Notes under the pieces: generated by a model
The model's input: the letters and a program-made list of their open reading frames with translations, nothing else
Told to the model about the DNA's origin: nothing
Database searches by the model: none
Source of the DNA: an uncultured Lachnospiraceae bacterium
GTDB lineage: Bacteria > Bacillota > Clostridia > Lachnospirales > Lachnospiraceae
Length of the DNA stretch: 64,000 nt
Direction of reading: 5' to 3'
Assembly: GCA_902783375.1 (NCBI GenBank)
Contig: CACZQN010000011.1
Coordinates: forward strand, 1 to 64,000
Shown here: positions 1 to 8,673 of the stretch, in pieces
How the letters are laid out: the number at the start of each line of letters is the position of its first letter
Position numbering within the stretch: position 1 is the first letter of the stretch
Made by a program: the position numbers and the translations under genes

Positions 1-39
1 CCGGAAAATCAATAGGAATGTTGATTTTCCGGGCTTTTT
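1..39 (+). terminator. Rho-independent terminator of a gene left of the window
   Basis: Perfect 12-bp arms (1-12 and 21-32) with an 8-nt loop are followed on the plus strand by GCTTTTT. There is no matching T-run on the minus side inside the window, so it most likely ends a plus-strand gene that lies before position 1 and converges on the DprA-like gene. Confidence 0.75.
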
Positions 40-69
40 CAAGCTTTCAATTCATTTGAGTGTTAACCC

Positions 70-966
70 TCACCGGAAGTTAAGATACAGGAACCGCAGG
101 ATGTCTCCCACATCTTCAATCTTCTCCTTCTTCATCTCGTTAACCAGGAAGCGATTTCCCTCGTACTCCAGTTCAAATCCCGGTTCATCCCACCTGTCAG
201 GGATGAGGCAACCGATCCTTCTGCCCATCTTTTCGGCCTCCCTTACCGTGATCATGGTCCCGGATTCCTTTCTACATGCCGCCACGACGAGTCTCATCCC
301 AAGCGCAGCGATCACACCGTCCCGCTCGGCAAAGGTATACCGCTTTGCCTCCTCCCACGGGGCATACTCAGAGACGAGCAGTCCACCACCCATCACGATC
401 TCATCCGCCAGGCCTTCGTTCTCCCTCGGCGTGATCTTATTGAAACCGGACGGCAGAACCGCGGCCGTCTTCCCTCCGAGCCGTAACGTCTCCCTGTGCG
501 CGATGCTGTCACAGCCGAGCGCAAGACCGCTGATGACAAGCATGTCCGTTTTCTCACACAGCTGTCTGATGAATTTCTCTTCCGCTCTCACCGTTTCCGG
601 CGCAGGGCTTCTGGTCCCGACGACTGAGATGCCCTCGATCCCGAGGATAGCCGCATTCCCTTTCTGATACAGAATCAGCGGCTTACTGTCCCCGAGATCC
701 ATGAGTTTCTCCGGATATGCGGGATCAAACGGCGTCAGCGCCGTGACATCCGTAAGGCCCATAAGCCGCTCCAGATGTTCTTCTGCGGCTTCTTCTGCCC
801 TCCGGATCTCCTCCTCCCGAAGCGGAGTCAGCTGCCGGTAGAGATAGGCCGTAACTTCTTCATACCCGGAAAGATCTCCGAGTGCCTGGAGGATGTCATG
901 GTTGATCGCCCTCTTGCTGAACATGTTCAGCTTTTCAAGGAACAGGATCTCTCTGATCTTCTCCAT
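70..966 (-). CDS. DprA/Smf-like protein, possible ShosA-type antitoxin
   Basis: About 298 aa. The DprA Rossmann-fold hallmarks are visible: VVGTRSP, SGLALGCDSIAH, the LPSG-x-x-x-ITPREN segment, ERDGVIAALG and ESGTMITVREA. Classical DprA loads RecA on single-stranded DNA during transformation. Here the gene is the last of four coupled genes after a phosphoribosyltransferase, so a role in a ShosTA-like toxin-antitoxin or antiphage module fits the context better. The start is the ATG at 966, which has GAGGAG about 10 nt upstream. An upstream in-frame ATG at 1089 lies deep inside the preceding gene and has no ribosome site. The gene overlaps the previous one by about 32 nt. The DprA fold is secure; the antitoxin role is inferred from gene neighbourhood. 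Confidence 0.85.
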   Translation of the reverse strand: MEKIREILFLEKLNMFSKRAINHDILQALGDLSGYEEVTAYLYRQLTPLREEEIRRAEEAAEEHLERLMGLTDVTALTPFDPAYPEKLMDLGDSKPLILYQKGNAAILGIEGISVVGTRSPAPETVRAEEKFIRQLCEKTDMLVISGLALGCDSIAHRETLRLGGKTAAVLPSGFNKITPRENEGLADEIVMGGGLLVSEYAPWEEAKRYTFAERDGVIAALGMRLVVAACRKESGTMITVREAEKMGRRIGCLIPDRWDEPGFELEYEGNRFLVNEMKKEKIEDVGDILRFLYLNFR

Positions 967-1228
967 GATTAATATACTCCTCATCTTCTGGATTATGTTT
1001 GAACCGGACAGGAACGCAGCACATCTCTCCTTCATCGGTATTAACGATAACCGCCATCCGTCCCCAGGCCCATCTCCTGTGTTCCTCACTTTCCCTTACG
1101 AAGAAGAACCCTGCATTCTCCGTTCCCCTCGTCATGTCATAGATATCGCGGAGCGCCCTGTTAAAATCCTTATGCCGGGATGTGAATTCCTTCACATCCC
1201 CGCCCTCTCTTTCAAGCCAGAATGTCAT
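935..1228 (-). CDS. Small hypothetical protein between the PRTase and DprA-like genes
   Basis: 97 aa, charged and soluble, with no recognised domain. Its central part (GFFFVRESEEHRRWAWGRM) is the most structured-looking region and the C-terminus is acidic. The ATG overlaps the TGA of the upstream phosphoribosyltransferase gene (ATGA), and the 3' end overlaps the start of the DprA-like gene. It is therefore probably made in fixed ratio with both and may be an accessory part of the module. Function unknown. Confidence 0.7.
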   Translation of the reverse strand: MTFWLEREGGDVKEFTSRHKDFNRALRDIYDMTRGTENAGFFFVRESEEHRRWAWGRMAVIVNTDEGEMCCVPVRFKHNPEDEEYINHGEDQRDPVP

Positions 1229-2157
1229 TCCCTTTTTCCTCCTGCAGCCGATCCTCTGCGTCTTCTGTTTCTTTGATATCGTCTCGGCACCTCTGTCCTC
1301 GCATAGGCGAAACGGATGATACGCTCCTCCCTGATTCCCTCCTTCAGGAGGATCTCCGTGCAGGCTTTCATGATCGTTCCGGTTGTCGTGATGTCATCAA
1401 GCAGCACTAGGACAGCATCCTGCCCGATCAGGTCATGCCCTGTAAACGCGATCGTCTCAAGGTGCTCCTCGAGCGTCGGCCTGTTCCCGCGGCTCATTGC
1501 CGCCTTTCGGATGTCTCTCATCCGCCTGAGCGTGGCGGATGCGTCAACGAGCTTCATCTTCCCGTACCGCTCGGGATCATGCGCTGCAATGCTGATCATA
1601 TATGCCGCCATACGCGCCATGCTCCGATTGATCCCCGTCTTTGCGTTCGGCACGGCAAGAAGGTCGACCTCAAGCGCCTCTTCATTCGTGCCCTCCTGCG
1701 GGTTATCTCCATCCCCCAGGACAAGCCGCCTGATGACATCAAGCATCTGTCCTGCCGCGACAAACAGCGGAAGCGGCTCTCCCGCCTTGATGCCGAGGAT
1801 CCTTCTTGTATTGTCTGCCTCAAAGCGGAGAAGCCCCTCCTCAAACCGGGTAGGGATGTAGGCCTTGAGGTAGTGGACGCCCGCCTCCGTCTCACCTGAT
1901 TCCGGGATGAACCGCGGCGCCATCCCTGCGAGTATTCCCGCCATGACCAGGCGGTCATCTGTGTGCGGTGCCAGCCACAGTTCCTCCTCGTCATCAAATA
2001 TCCAGTCCGCATCGAGCAGGACTTCTATGATTTCATCCGCCGGCTTCTTATCAAACCCGATGCCGAGCATCTTCTCGTTAGGTCTGAGGGCATACCAGCC
2101 TTTTCTGCCGTCGTAGCGGAATTTTTCTTCCTTTCTCATCTTCCTTTTCTCTTTCAT
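1225..2157 (-). CDS. Phosphoribosyltransferase-fold protein, possible ShosT-type toxin
   Basis: 310 aa. Residues 250-261 read VLLDDITTTGTI, the PRPP-binding loop (hydrophobic strand, two acidic residues, TTTGT) typical of ComF-like and other type I phosphoribosyltransferases. The first 140 residues match no fold I can name. ComF and DprA genes can both be competence genes, but here the two are coupled in one compact operon without other com genes, as in ShosTA-type systems where a PRTase toxin is paired with a DprA-like antitoxin. The start overlaps the upstream stop (ATGA). An alternative ATG six codons in has a purine-rich GGAAG only two or three bases away, so the first start is kept. The PRTase domain is well supported; the toxin role is inference. 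Confidence 0.8.
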   Translation of the reverse strand: MKEKRKMRKEEKFRYDGRKGWYALRPNEKMLGIGFDKKPADEIIEVLLDADWIFDDEEELWLAPHTDDRLVMAGILAGMAPRFIPESGETEAGVHYLKAYIPTRFEEGLLRFEADNTRRILGIKAGEPLPLFVAAGQMLDVIRRLVLGDGDNPQEGTNEEALEVDLLAVPNAKTGINRSMARMAAYMISIAAHDPERYGKMKLVDASATLRRMRDIRKAAMSRGNRPTLEEHLETIAFTGHDLIGQDAVLVLLDDITTTGTIMKACTEILLKEGIREERIIRFAYARTEVPRRYQRNRRRRGSAAGGKRE

Positions 2158-2882
2158 TCAAGGACTGCAACCGCCTTCACGCTCCCGTCATTTATCGTGT
2201 AGAGTCTCACATCAACCATATCGCCGATATGCTTACCGAAACCGCCCATCGGCTCGTTTAGCATCTTCATGCGGACCGTGCGGCTTTCCATGTCAACGCC
2301 TTCACTTCTGCACCAGATTCCCTCATTCCGCAGTCCCACTCTGATGAAATAGACCAGGATGTCATCCGGATACCCCGGCGCCCGTGAGTCATCAAGTTCC
2401 TTCATCCCGCGCAGCTGCTCCACACCCGGATCCACTTTATATCCGGAGCCGATGATTTCCTGCTTTAGAAGAAACGGATCCTCAAAGTCCTCGAATGAAT
2501 AACTCTGAACCTCTCCTGAAAAGGATCCGTATCGGAGCTTCATGGATGTCTGTGGATTCGCAGGTTCAAGCGCCACCGCCCCGTCAGGGAAGATGCAGGC
2601 GGCTGAGACTACCTCAAAGCTGAGTCCCGCCTCGTGGTCGATATAGCCATAGAGCAGTGCCGCATTGTCGTCCTCACGTACATGAAACCCGCCGGCTTTT
2701 ATGGTAAGAAGCGTGCGCCTGTCAATGTCCTTCACAAGGATGTATTTCTGATACAGATCCCTGAAACTGATCCGGTCAAGTGATCCTGCCATGTCCTGTC
2801 TCCCTTCTCCGATGTGCCATACGTCCGGCGTGATTTTGTTTCCTTCCGATATACAGTTTAACATATCTTTCATGATCCGCAA
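2154..2882 (-). CDS. Hypothetical protein, first gene of the PRTase-DprA operon
   Basis: 242 aa soluble protein with no motif I recognise. It has no signal peptide or membrane segment. The C-terminal third (VYFIRVGLRNEG, GKHIGDMVDVRLYTINDGSV) is predicted to be beta-rich. The listed start is a TTG with AGGAGG about 12 nt upstream; an in-frame ATG at 2873 is the alternative. Its TGA overlaps the ATG of the PRTase gene. Position and coupling argue for a shared function with the PRTase/DprA pair, possibly a sensor or accessory effector. Identity unknown. Confidence 0.65.
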   Translation of the reverse strand: MRIMKDMLNCISEGNKITPDVWHIGEGRQDMAGSLDRISFRDLYQKYILVKDIDRRTLLTIKAGGFHVREDDNAALLYGYIDHEAGLSFEVVSAACIFPDGAVALEPANPQTSMKLRYGSFSGEVQSYSFEDFEDPFLLKQEIIGSGYKVDPGVEQLRGMKELDDSRAPGYPDDILVYFIRVGLRNEGIWCRSEGVDMESRTVRMKMLNEPMGGFGKHIGDMVDVRLYTINDGSVKAVAVLE

Positions 2883-3282
2883 GCGACTGACTGTCCTCCT
2901 GGTTACGGTATGAAACCATATTTAATTGCACGCCTGTCTATTCTGACAGAGCATAGTGACCCACGCCCGTCTCGCGCCATCCTCTCATAGTGTAAAATTT
3001 TAGTAGGGAAATTATATAAGAGAACACCCCTCTTGTGGTAAGATTACTTTGCTAAAGAGTATCATGAAAACCATCTGATATCTTCTGCATCTCCTCCTGC
3101 CTGTACCAGAAAAATGTAACAGCAATCCCTTCCAGTCTGCCCATTTCTTCCCACCTCAGCGGTAGTAAGCTGTACATTTTTTGTTTATGTGAATCAACGA
3201 GCAGTTGCATACACATTCTTTGTGAAGTACAATAGAATAAACAGATCATTTATCCCCAAGTACTTGGGAGATGGGAGAAATT
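2883..3282. other. Divergent intergenic region, AT-rich
   Basis: 400 bp between the minus-strand PRTase/DprA operon and the plus-strand lipoprotein gene. It should hold both promoters, but no convincing -35/-10 pair could be fixed. A 65-codon minus-strand frame (3052-3249) is open but has only a weak ribosome site and no recognisable product. Confidence 0.4.
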
Positions 3283-5184
3283 ATGAAGAAGCAGAATCTA
3301 AGCAAACTCCTGTTAATTCTGGCAACACTCCTCTGCCTCACAGCATGTGGGAGCAGTTCTACAACCTACAGAACAACTGCCAGCAAGACCAATGAGACAA
3401 CCGCCTCTTCATCTGTTGCTTCTGAAAGTATTAATGCTGAAGATATGTATGGTGTTTATGTTGGTCTGAATGGCAGTGCTCTGGTGTTGCACAAAGATGG
3501 TCTAGCAGACTACTACTGGAAAGACTGGGAAAAGCTGCAGACCATTAATACCTGGAGTGTTACTGGGACGGAACTCGTTGTGGTTATCCTGAAGGTAGGC
3601 GCTACTACTGCTGATCTTTCATCGGGTACAGATCGCTTTGTGCTGACAAGTTTATTGCCTACCTGGGATAATGAAGAATATATCCGAATCACAACAGAAG
3701 ATAAGGATTATACCTACGATCAACTTGCTAAAATTGTTGAAGACACGTTGAACAATACAGCACTCGTTAACGGATCGTCCAACACTACTACTGTTACACC
3801 CGAAAGCAATGACGATGATTTACAGAAAGCTGCAATCGGTACATGGGTAGGCATGCATGGTAGTGCTATGACTATCCATAGTAACGGAAAGGCGACCTAT
3901 TTCTGGAAAGACTGGAATGGACTCTATCCAGAATCTCCATGGGAAATCAGGAACGGAAAACTGTACATCGACTATGGTCAGTTGGGTTTGGTCTATTCAG
4001 ATATCGCACCGAGTACCACCTCCATCACTCTTCAATGCGATGCCGATACCTGGGATGAAGAAACCTATATCAAAGCTTCTGACGAGGATAAAGTCTTAAC
4101 ATATGATGAATATGTAAATTTAGTCGAAGACAAGCTGAAGATTACCATTGACAATAAAGAAAACTCAGCATCTGAAGAGAACGGGACAACTTCGGTAGAG
4201 CAGTCACAAAAAACTAGCGAGAGAAAATCTTCCGAAAGAAAGCAGCGAAATGGTTGGTCTCTCTTTACAAATAAAGATGTGACTTACGGAGATATCTCTT
4301 TTAGTATCCCTAATTATTTTGGTGATGGCGAAGAAGGAGAAAATAAAATTTCTTTCCTGAGTGATGAAGCAATTATTACTGTTATCGAAATTCCAACTGA
4401 GCATGGAAATGATATGTGGAAGATTTCGGAGGAAAAGTACGAAGAAGACAACATGATCTATACGGAATTGATATTTGATACTTTTCTGAAAGGAATAGAT
4501 AACACTGTTACATCCTCTGAACACAAATCGTCTCTTTTCGTACATAGTTACAGTTATGATTTTGAGGCAGTTATTGAAAGTACTCCTATCGTTGGTAAGG
4601 GAACAGCTTGTTTTATCCCATCTGAAAAAGTCTACATTATTTTTATGTTTGTCGACAAAGATTCAGAATATCTGTATGATGATGACTTTGAAAAGATCAT
4701 AGATTCAGTGATGTATACTGGTCTTTTCTCCTCTTCCGGATCCTCAGAGAGTACAGAAGGCCATTCTTCTGGTAGTACCTCCGGGAAATCATCAGATAGC
4801 TCATCTAAAACAAAAATAAATTCTTCCACAGCTAAAGATATAGCAAATAACATCAAAGATGCTCTGGAAGAATCAAACGCGGATTTCTACAAACAGTATG
4901 GAATCACTCTCGATGCCAAAGTGTTTATGGGAAGTATCATAATCAACTACGTTAAGTCTGACGTTGTTTCTTTTGGTAACGCAGCAATAAAAGATTCCGC
5001 CAAGCGCAAGCAGTGGAATGCCATTCTTACACAAATGACAGAAGACAGTGAAATCGGTGCTGTGATAATGAGTTCATACACGCCAAAATATACAGTTAAT
5101 GTATATCTAAGAGCCAATTCCTCAGATGAAGAATACTACGCACAAGCTGAAGATGGTGAACTAATTGACAATGTTTTGGATTGA
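3283..5184 (+). CDS. Secreted lipoprotein with two copies of an N-terminal domain
   Basis: 633 aa from the ATG at 3283, which is preceded by GGGAG; the ATG 12 nt earlier contains that ribosome site. A signal peptide ends in the lipobox LTAC with Cys at residue 22, so the protein is membrane-anchored outside the cell. Two related domains follow (roughly residues 50-145 and 185-280), each with a G-x-x-V-G-x-x-GSA start and a Y(Y/F)WKDW motif. Next come a Ser/Lys/Arg-rich linker, a middle domain, a Ser/Gly-rich linker and a C-terminal domain (about 510-633). The gene is visibly more AT-rich than its neighbours, which suggests acquisition. Function unknown; a surface binding or envelope role is a guess. 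Confidence 0.8.
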   Translation: MKKQNLSKLLLILATLLCLTACGSSSTTYRTTASKTNETTASSSVASESINAEDMYGVYVGLNGSALVLHKDGLADYYWKDWEKLQTINTWSVTGTELVVVILKVGATTADLSSGTDRFVLTSLLPTWDNEEYIRITTEDKDYTYDQLAKIVEDTLNNTALVNGSSNTTTVTPESNDDDLQKAAIGTWVGMHGSAMTIHSNGKATYFWKDWNGLYPESPWEIRNGKLYIDYGQLGLVYSDIAPSTTSITLQCDADTWDEETYIKASDEDKVLTYDEYVNLVEDKLKITIDNKENSASEENGTTSVEQSQKTSERKSSERKQRNGWSLFTNKDVTYGDISFSIPNYFGDGEEGENKISFLSDEAIITVIEIPTEHGNDMWKISEEKYEEDNMIYTELIFDTFLKGIDNTVTSSEHKSSLFVHSYSYDFEAVIESTPIVGKGTACFIPSEKVYIIFMFVDKDSEYLYDDDFEKIIDSVMYTGLFSSSGSSESTEGHSSGSTSGKSSDSSSKTKINSSTAKDIANNIKDALEESNADFYKQYGITLDAKVFMGSIIINYVKSDVVSFGNAAIKDSAKRKQWNAILTQMTEDSEIGAVIMSSYTPKYTVNVYLRANSSDEEYYAQAEDGELIDNVLD

Positions 5185-5205
5185 TTATCTTCATCTGCAC
5201 ACAAA

Positions 5206-5244
5206 AAGCGGGCTGTCCATATGTAAGACGACCCGCTTCTTCTA
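5206..5244 (+). terminator. Terminator of the duplicated-domain lipoprotein gene
   Basis: A stem AAGCGGG/CCCGCTT with an extended inner helix begins about 20 nt after the stop codon and is followed by TCTTCT. The T-run is imperfect, but position and stem strength fit an intrinsic terminator. Confidence 0.65.
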
Positions 5245-5371
5245 TCATATACCACTTAGCTTTACAGTAAAGTATCTCCCGATAGTAATAGGGGATGACG
5301 CAACAATAAAGGCATATTGAATGCAAAAAGGGCGAATTGCTCAATTGAGCAATTTGCCTTTATATAATCTT

Positions 5372-6073
5372 TTATCTTACTTCTACGTAACGTGCACGAA
5401 TAGAAGGTAGAGATATCTGCTGGCCGAAAATAGATTTATATGTGATCAAACCATTACAGTCTCCATATATTTCGATATTATCATTTTCAAGGATTCTATC
5501 TGCTCCATTCGGCTTGGTGTATAACACATACCAAAGATTTCCCCAATCGCTATTATCTGCTACACGCATCTCTAATTTGTTTCCATCTTCTAGCACCTGT
5601 ATTACTGTTCCGGTTATTTTATATGCATTTCCCTTGAAGTTGTCAGGATTTCTGGCAATATCTTCGTAATTGACAGTTGCACACCGTTTCATATAGTCTT
5701 CTTTACTCTCTTGAGGCTGCACTGATGTAGACGATGGAGCCGGTATCAGATTCAAGATGATGAATCCTATGGCAATAAACAAGACTACTCCCAGCAGAGC
5801 CTTAAGGCATCCTCCCCGTTTTTTTGTTTCGGGAACGGTCGTACTTTGATCTGTTGTGAACCGAGACGCAAACTGAGAAACCAAACCATTTGTCGCTATA
5901 TCTCTCTTTATATCACCTTTTTGTAAATCGTCCATCTCATGCCAGACTGTATCAGTAATCGTCGTTTCTATCAGATGAGACTGTCCACATACTTGACAGT
6001 TCACATTCATTCCTTTGATATTACTAAATGCCTGACCACATGATCTGCATACGTAAATAACACGATCTGCCAT
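5372..6073 (-). CDS. Zinc-ribbon membrane protein with C-terminal OB-fold-like domain
   Basis: 233 aa. The N-terminus carries a zinc ribbon with CRSCG at residues 9-13 and CQVCG at 26-30. One membrane helix follows at about residues 90-112 (LLGVVLFIAIGFIILNLIP), and then an outside domain of about 110 residues. That domain (NYEDIARNPDNFKGNAYKI then TGTVIQV and EIYGDC) resembles the tRNA_anti-like OB-fold domains found in many Firmicute envelope proteins. The ATG is preceded by GAGGAGG. It is a single gene that converges with the lipoprotein gene. A likely role is binding or sensing at the membrane; no specific ligand can be named. Confidence 0.75.
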   Translation of the reverse strand: MADRVIYVCRSCGQAFSNIKGMNVNCQVCGQSHLIETTITDTVWHEMDDLQKGDIKRDIATNGLVSQFASRFTTDQSTTVPETKKRGGCLKALLGVVLFIAIGFIILNLIPAPSSTSVQPQESKEDYMKRCATVNYEDIARNPDNFKGNAYKITGTVIQVLEDGNKLEMRVADNSDWGNLWYVLYTKPNGADRILENDNIEIYGDCNGLITYKSIFGQQISLPSIRARYVEVR

Positions 6074-6256
6074 TTCTGTTCCTCCTCATTTTGTCAATAA
6101 ACTTTGATCGCTAATTTTACCATAATTCAACATAATATTCAAGATATGGGAAGTGAGTATAAGTTTACACAATTGCCATAGTCGGTGAAGCTCTGTAATA
6201 TCTGCTCAGTCGGAACCGGTCTTTCCCGCTTCGTCTGCTTGAAAATTAAGCTAGTA

Positions 6257-6409
6257 TCAGGAACGGATCAGACCGTTCCTGTTTGCCGCCATGTAGACAA
6301 GAATCAGAATCGCATCATCAACCGGACCCGGTGCCAGGTCAATTGGTGAGATGACATAGACAAGCAGTGCAATGAGCAGGAAGATTTTTGTTTTTCCATC
6401 CATCGTCAT
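6257..6409 (-). CDS. DUF1232-like miniprotein
   Basis: 50 codons starting at the ATG at 6409, with AAAGGA about 6 nt upstream. The product is a hydrophobic segment (residues 9-20) followed by SPIDLAPGPVDDAILI. This is the core signature of DUF1232/YkvA-type small membrane proteins (hydrophobic helix, SP-x-DL-x-PG, DDA). Family members are usually longer, so this may be a minimal version. No function is established for the family. The ribosome site, start and family motif together make it a credible gene. Confidence 0.65.
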   Translation of the reverse strand: MTMDGKTKIFLLIALLVYVISPIDLAPGPVDDAILILVYMAANRNGLIRS

Positions 6410-6910
6410 TCAGTCCTTTCTAAATCAGGATTTCCGTGTCAGGGACAGGTTACTCTGGAACTCCCGCAGACAGCCTCTCCTCCTTCCGCACCGTCTGCGC
6501 GTACGCGTTCTGAGCCGCTTCCATGGATGCACGCTGTAATTTCTGCGCATTCATGATGATTACAGCCGCAGATGGATTATTATAACATGACACTATAAAT
6601 ACCGTTCCCACCTCCATGGTGATAACACGGGCAGGGCATCTCCTCTACCCTGTTAAAATAAGAATACGGCATGAACTGTCCCATATTCAGGACGGTATCA
6701 GGGCTGTTTCCGTGTATTTCAGGTCAAAACAAAAAGACCCGGGAGCCGGCATAATTTTCTGTCGGCACCTGAGTCTACTGTCTTCAGTTTATCTCTGCTT
6801 GAAACACTTATCGCATATTGCCCGCCTGCGCTTTCCTTCTCATCACTTCAGAAGAGCAGTTTTTCCATCCCCTGTTCATCGAAAGTCCTTCGCAAAGCTG
6901 TTCATTCCCG
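6410..6910. other. 500-bp region with a terminator and a doubtful 34-codon frame
   Basis: It holds the terminator described at 6726-6775. A minus-strand frame at 6450-6554 (34 codons, helical, Gln/Ala/Arg-rich) has no clear ribosome site, so it is not called as a gene. Nothing else is recognisable. Confidence 0.35.
6726..6775 (-). terminator. Terminator of the acidic-tailed membrane protein gene
   Basis: A 16-position stem (6736-6751 with 6760-6775, two mismatches and two G-T pairs) is followed on the minus strand by TTTTTGTTTTG. It lies downstream of the gene ending at 6911. Confidence 0.75.
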
Positions 6911-7714
6911 TCAGTGATACATCTCCCAGTAATCCTCCGCATCCTCGATGTCCTCGAATACATCTTCGTTGTCAAAGTAGAAATCCTCGGGATCATCATA
7001 GTCTTCGACATCATAAGGATCTTCGTAGGTATATGAGTAGGTTTTGGTGGTCCCGGATTTCTTCCTTTCTTTCGCACCAGAATCCTCTGTGTCAGTAAAA
7101 TACGTTATTTTCTTAGGTTTCTTCGTATAGTCGGCAATGAACCCGACGATTTCTATTCCGTCTTCTGATACTCGCCAGCAATGCTTCCTGTCCTTTGCGG
7201 AAGACTGGCCGTTTTCATGGACCGTCACATACCAGACCGGCTCCAGCAGGTCCTTTAAGAGCGTATATGTGCAGTTGGGAGAGGCGTATTCGATCGGAAA
7301 AGAATCCGGAAAATCTGTGCCCTTTCCCTCTTTGCTTCTCTCATATGCAGCACTCATGCCGCTCTCCTGCCAGGCTGCCCTCTGAAGCTCCGTCAGCTCC
7401 GCCCTGGTGCGATTGATGATTTCACACTGTTCCCTCAGCTTCAGCTCATCGAATGTGCTTCCAAGCTTTACAGTCATTCCGGAATTCAGCCGGTATATGG
7501 TTTTGTCTCCATCCTGCTTCGGCGGGGCGGTATGGTGGATCTCCTCGATATAGCCATCGGGATCCCTGTATTCTATGAGGGGCTTCAGCATCTCATAATA
7601 TGCTCTGGCTGCCTGCGCTGTCTTATGATCATAATACTGGTCTGAGTACAAAAAAATGCAAACACCAATCATAATCGCGGCAAGTGCGCTGACCAGCCAA
7701 AACCATTTCTTCAC
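6911..7714 (-). CDS. Membrane-anchored hypothetical protein with acidic C-terminal tail
   Basis: 267 aa starting at GTG 7714 with AGGAGG 7 nt upstream. An N-terminal helix (residues about 4-23) anchors the protein and most of it lies outside. The last 45 residues are extremely acidic and rich in Tyr and Phe (repeated DYDDPEDFYF-type runs). No domain is recognised. The gene sits 37 nt downstream of the DUF503 gene and ends at its own terminator, so it probably shares a transcript with the two genes before it. Confidence 0.7.
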   Translation of the reverse strand: MKKWFWLVSALAAIMIGVCIFLYSDQYYDHKTAQAARAYYEMLKPLIEYRDPDGYIEEIHHTAPPKQDGDKTIYRLNSGMTVKLGSTFDELKLREQCEIINRTRAELTELQRAAWQESGMSAAYERSKEGKGTDFPDSFPIEYASPNCTYTLLKDLLEPVWYVTVHENGQSSAKDRKHCWRVSEDGIEIVGFIADYTKKPKKITYFTDTEDSGAKERKKSGTTKTYSYTYEDPYDVEDYDDPEDFYFDNEDVFEDIEDAEDYWEMYH

Positions 7715-7751
7715 GATGATTCCTCCTGCAGATTACGGATTCCCCGACCGT

Positions 7752-8039
7752 TCAGCGGATCTCCCTTGCTTCATCCAGGATCTCCGCCTCGCAGTTTTCC
7801 TCGACAAAGGCTGAGATGTCATCCATCAGGCTGTCCGCCATCTGCCTGTCCGGCACAATCGCGGCGATGCCGATTACGATAATCTGATGGATGTCCTGCT
7901 CGTCCGTCTCGGCAACGGACACATGATATTTATTCTGGAGTTTTGCCAGGATGCTCTTTACGATCATCCGCTTCTCTTTCAGGCTGTGCACCCAGGGTGC
8001 GTGCAGCCTGAAGGTCATCACTGCGATTTTTATATCCAT
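7752..8039 (-). CDS. DUF503 (YlxP-like) protein
   Basis: 95 aa. The family pattern is clear: HAPWVHSLKEKRMIVKSILAKL, an alpha-beta fold with the K-x-KR motif, then a NKYHVSVAE segment. DUF503 proteins are small cytoplasmic proteins; B. subtilis YlxP is encoded in the nusA-infB-rbfA region and is thought to be ribosome-associated. Here the gene is outside that region. Its start overlaps the end of the upstream gene by 10 nt, so it is translationally coupled. Family assignment is firm, function is not. Confidence 0.85.
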   Translation of the reverse strand: MDIKIAVMTFRLHAPWVHSLKEKRMIVKSILAKLQNKYHVSVAETDEQDIHQIIVIGIAAIVPDRQMADSLMDDISAFVEENCEAEILDEAREIR

Positions 8040-8491
8040 CTATTCTCTTCTTTCTTTAGTTTAATGGTGCTCGTCCCAATCCTCTCGGTAGCCTCCTTGT
8101 CATCTTCAGCCTGCTTCCGCAGCTCTGCAATCTCTTCCTCAAGAGGCCCGGTGTAGTCTTCCGGAAACGTATCCAGAATCTTATAGCAGGAATACTCCTC
8201 CGGGCTTCCGCGATGAACAATTACATTTGCATAGTTCAGCAGAATGTCCCTGTTCCCGTGAACATCAATCTCTATGCCCTTCAGCAGACCGATGCCCCTC
8301 CAGTATTCCTTGTTCTCGATGGCGCTGATTGCTTCTTCATACTTCTCTTCACTCGCCGCGACGACCGCTGGATCGGGCTCCGGTTCCAGTCTGTGCTCCA
8401 GATAGTAATTTCTGCCGAAATACAGCACCGGAATCATCAGGCAAAGGAATGCCAGCAAAAAGAGAAATATATCATACTTTTTCTGAAACAT
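8030..8491 (-). CDS. Hypothetical single-pass membrane protein
   Basis: 153 aa from the ATG at 8491, which follows GGGAG. A longer frame from 8548 would run through the tandem repeat upstream and is unlikely. A membrane helix spans about residues 8-28. The rest is a helical, charged domain (EEKYEEAISAIENKEY) that could be a short tetratricopeptide-like fold. The gene overlaps the DUF503 gene. Function unknown. Confidence 0.65.
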   Translation of the reverse strand: MFQKKYDIFLFLLAFLCLMIPVLYFGRNYYLEHRLEPEPDPAVVAASEEKYEEAISAIENKEYWRGIGLLKGIEIDVHGNRDILLNYANVIVHRGSPEEYSCYKILDTFPEDYTGPLEEEIAELRKQAEDDKEATERIGTSTIKLKKEENRWI

Positions 8492-8501
8492 ATTTTCTCC
8501 C

Positions 8502-8532
8502 TGTAATACCCTTGTAATACCCTTGTAATACC
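8502..8532. repeat. Three tandem copies of an 11-bp unit next to the ribosome site
   Basis: TGTAATACCCT is repeated at 8502, 8513 and 8524 (the last copy diverges after nine bases). On the minus strand this is AGGGTATTACA, so each copy supplies an AGGG near the ribosome site of the membrane protein gene. The array is prone to slippage. Confidence 0.8.
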
Positions 8533-8539
8533 ATCTTAG

Positions 8540-8572
8540 CAAAATCACTGTCCGTTTTTCAGGACAGTGATT
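8540..8572 (-). terminator. Terminator of the 270-aa hypothetical gene
   Basis: A perfect 11-bp stem (8543-8553 with 8562-8572) with an 8-nt loop is followed on the minus strand by TTTTGC. It lies about 100 nt after the stop codon at 8674. Confidence 0.75.
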
Positions 8573-8673
8573 GTCATTTTCCAGGTCTTATATGTCGTTT
8601 CTATTCTTACATCTTTTTTGATCTGGCTTCTCAGGATGCACCCTTTTGCTGGTTTGCTTCACTTGTCTAACGA

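Noticed and set aside
3052-3249. 65-codon minus-strand frame in the divergent spacer
   Set aside because: Weak ribosome site, overlap with the lipoprotein promoter region and no recognisable product.
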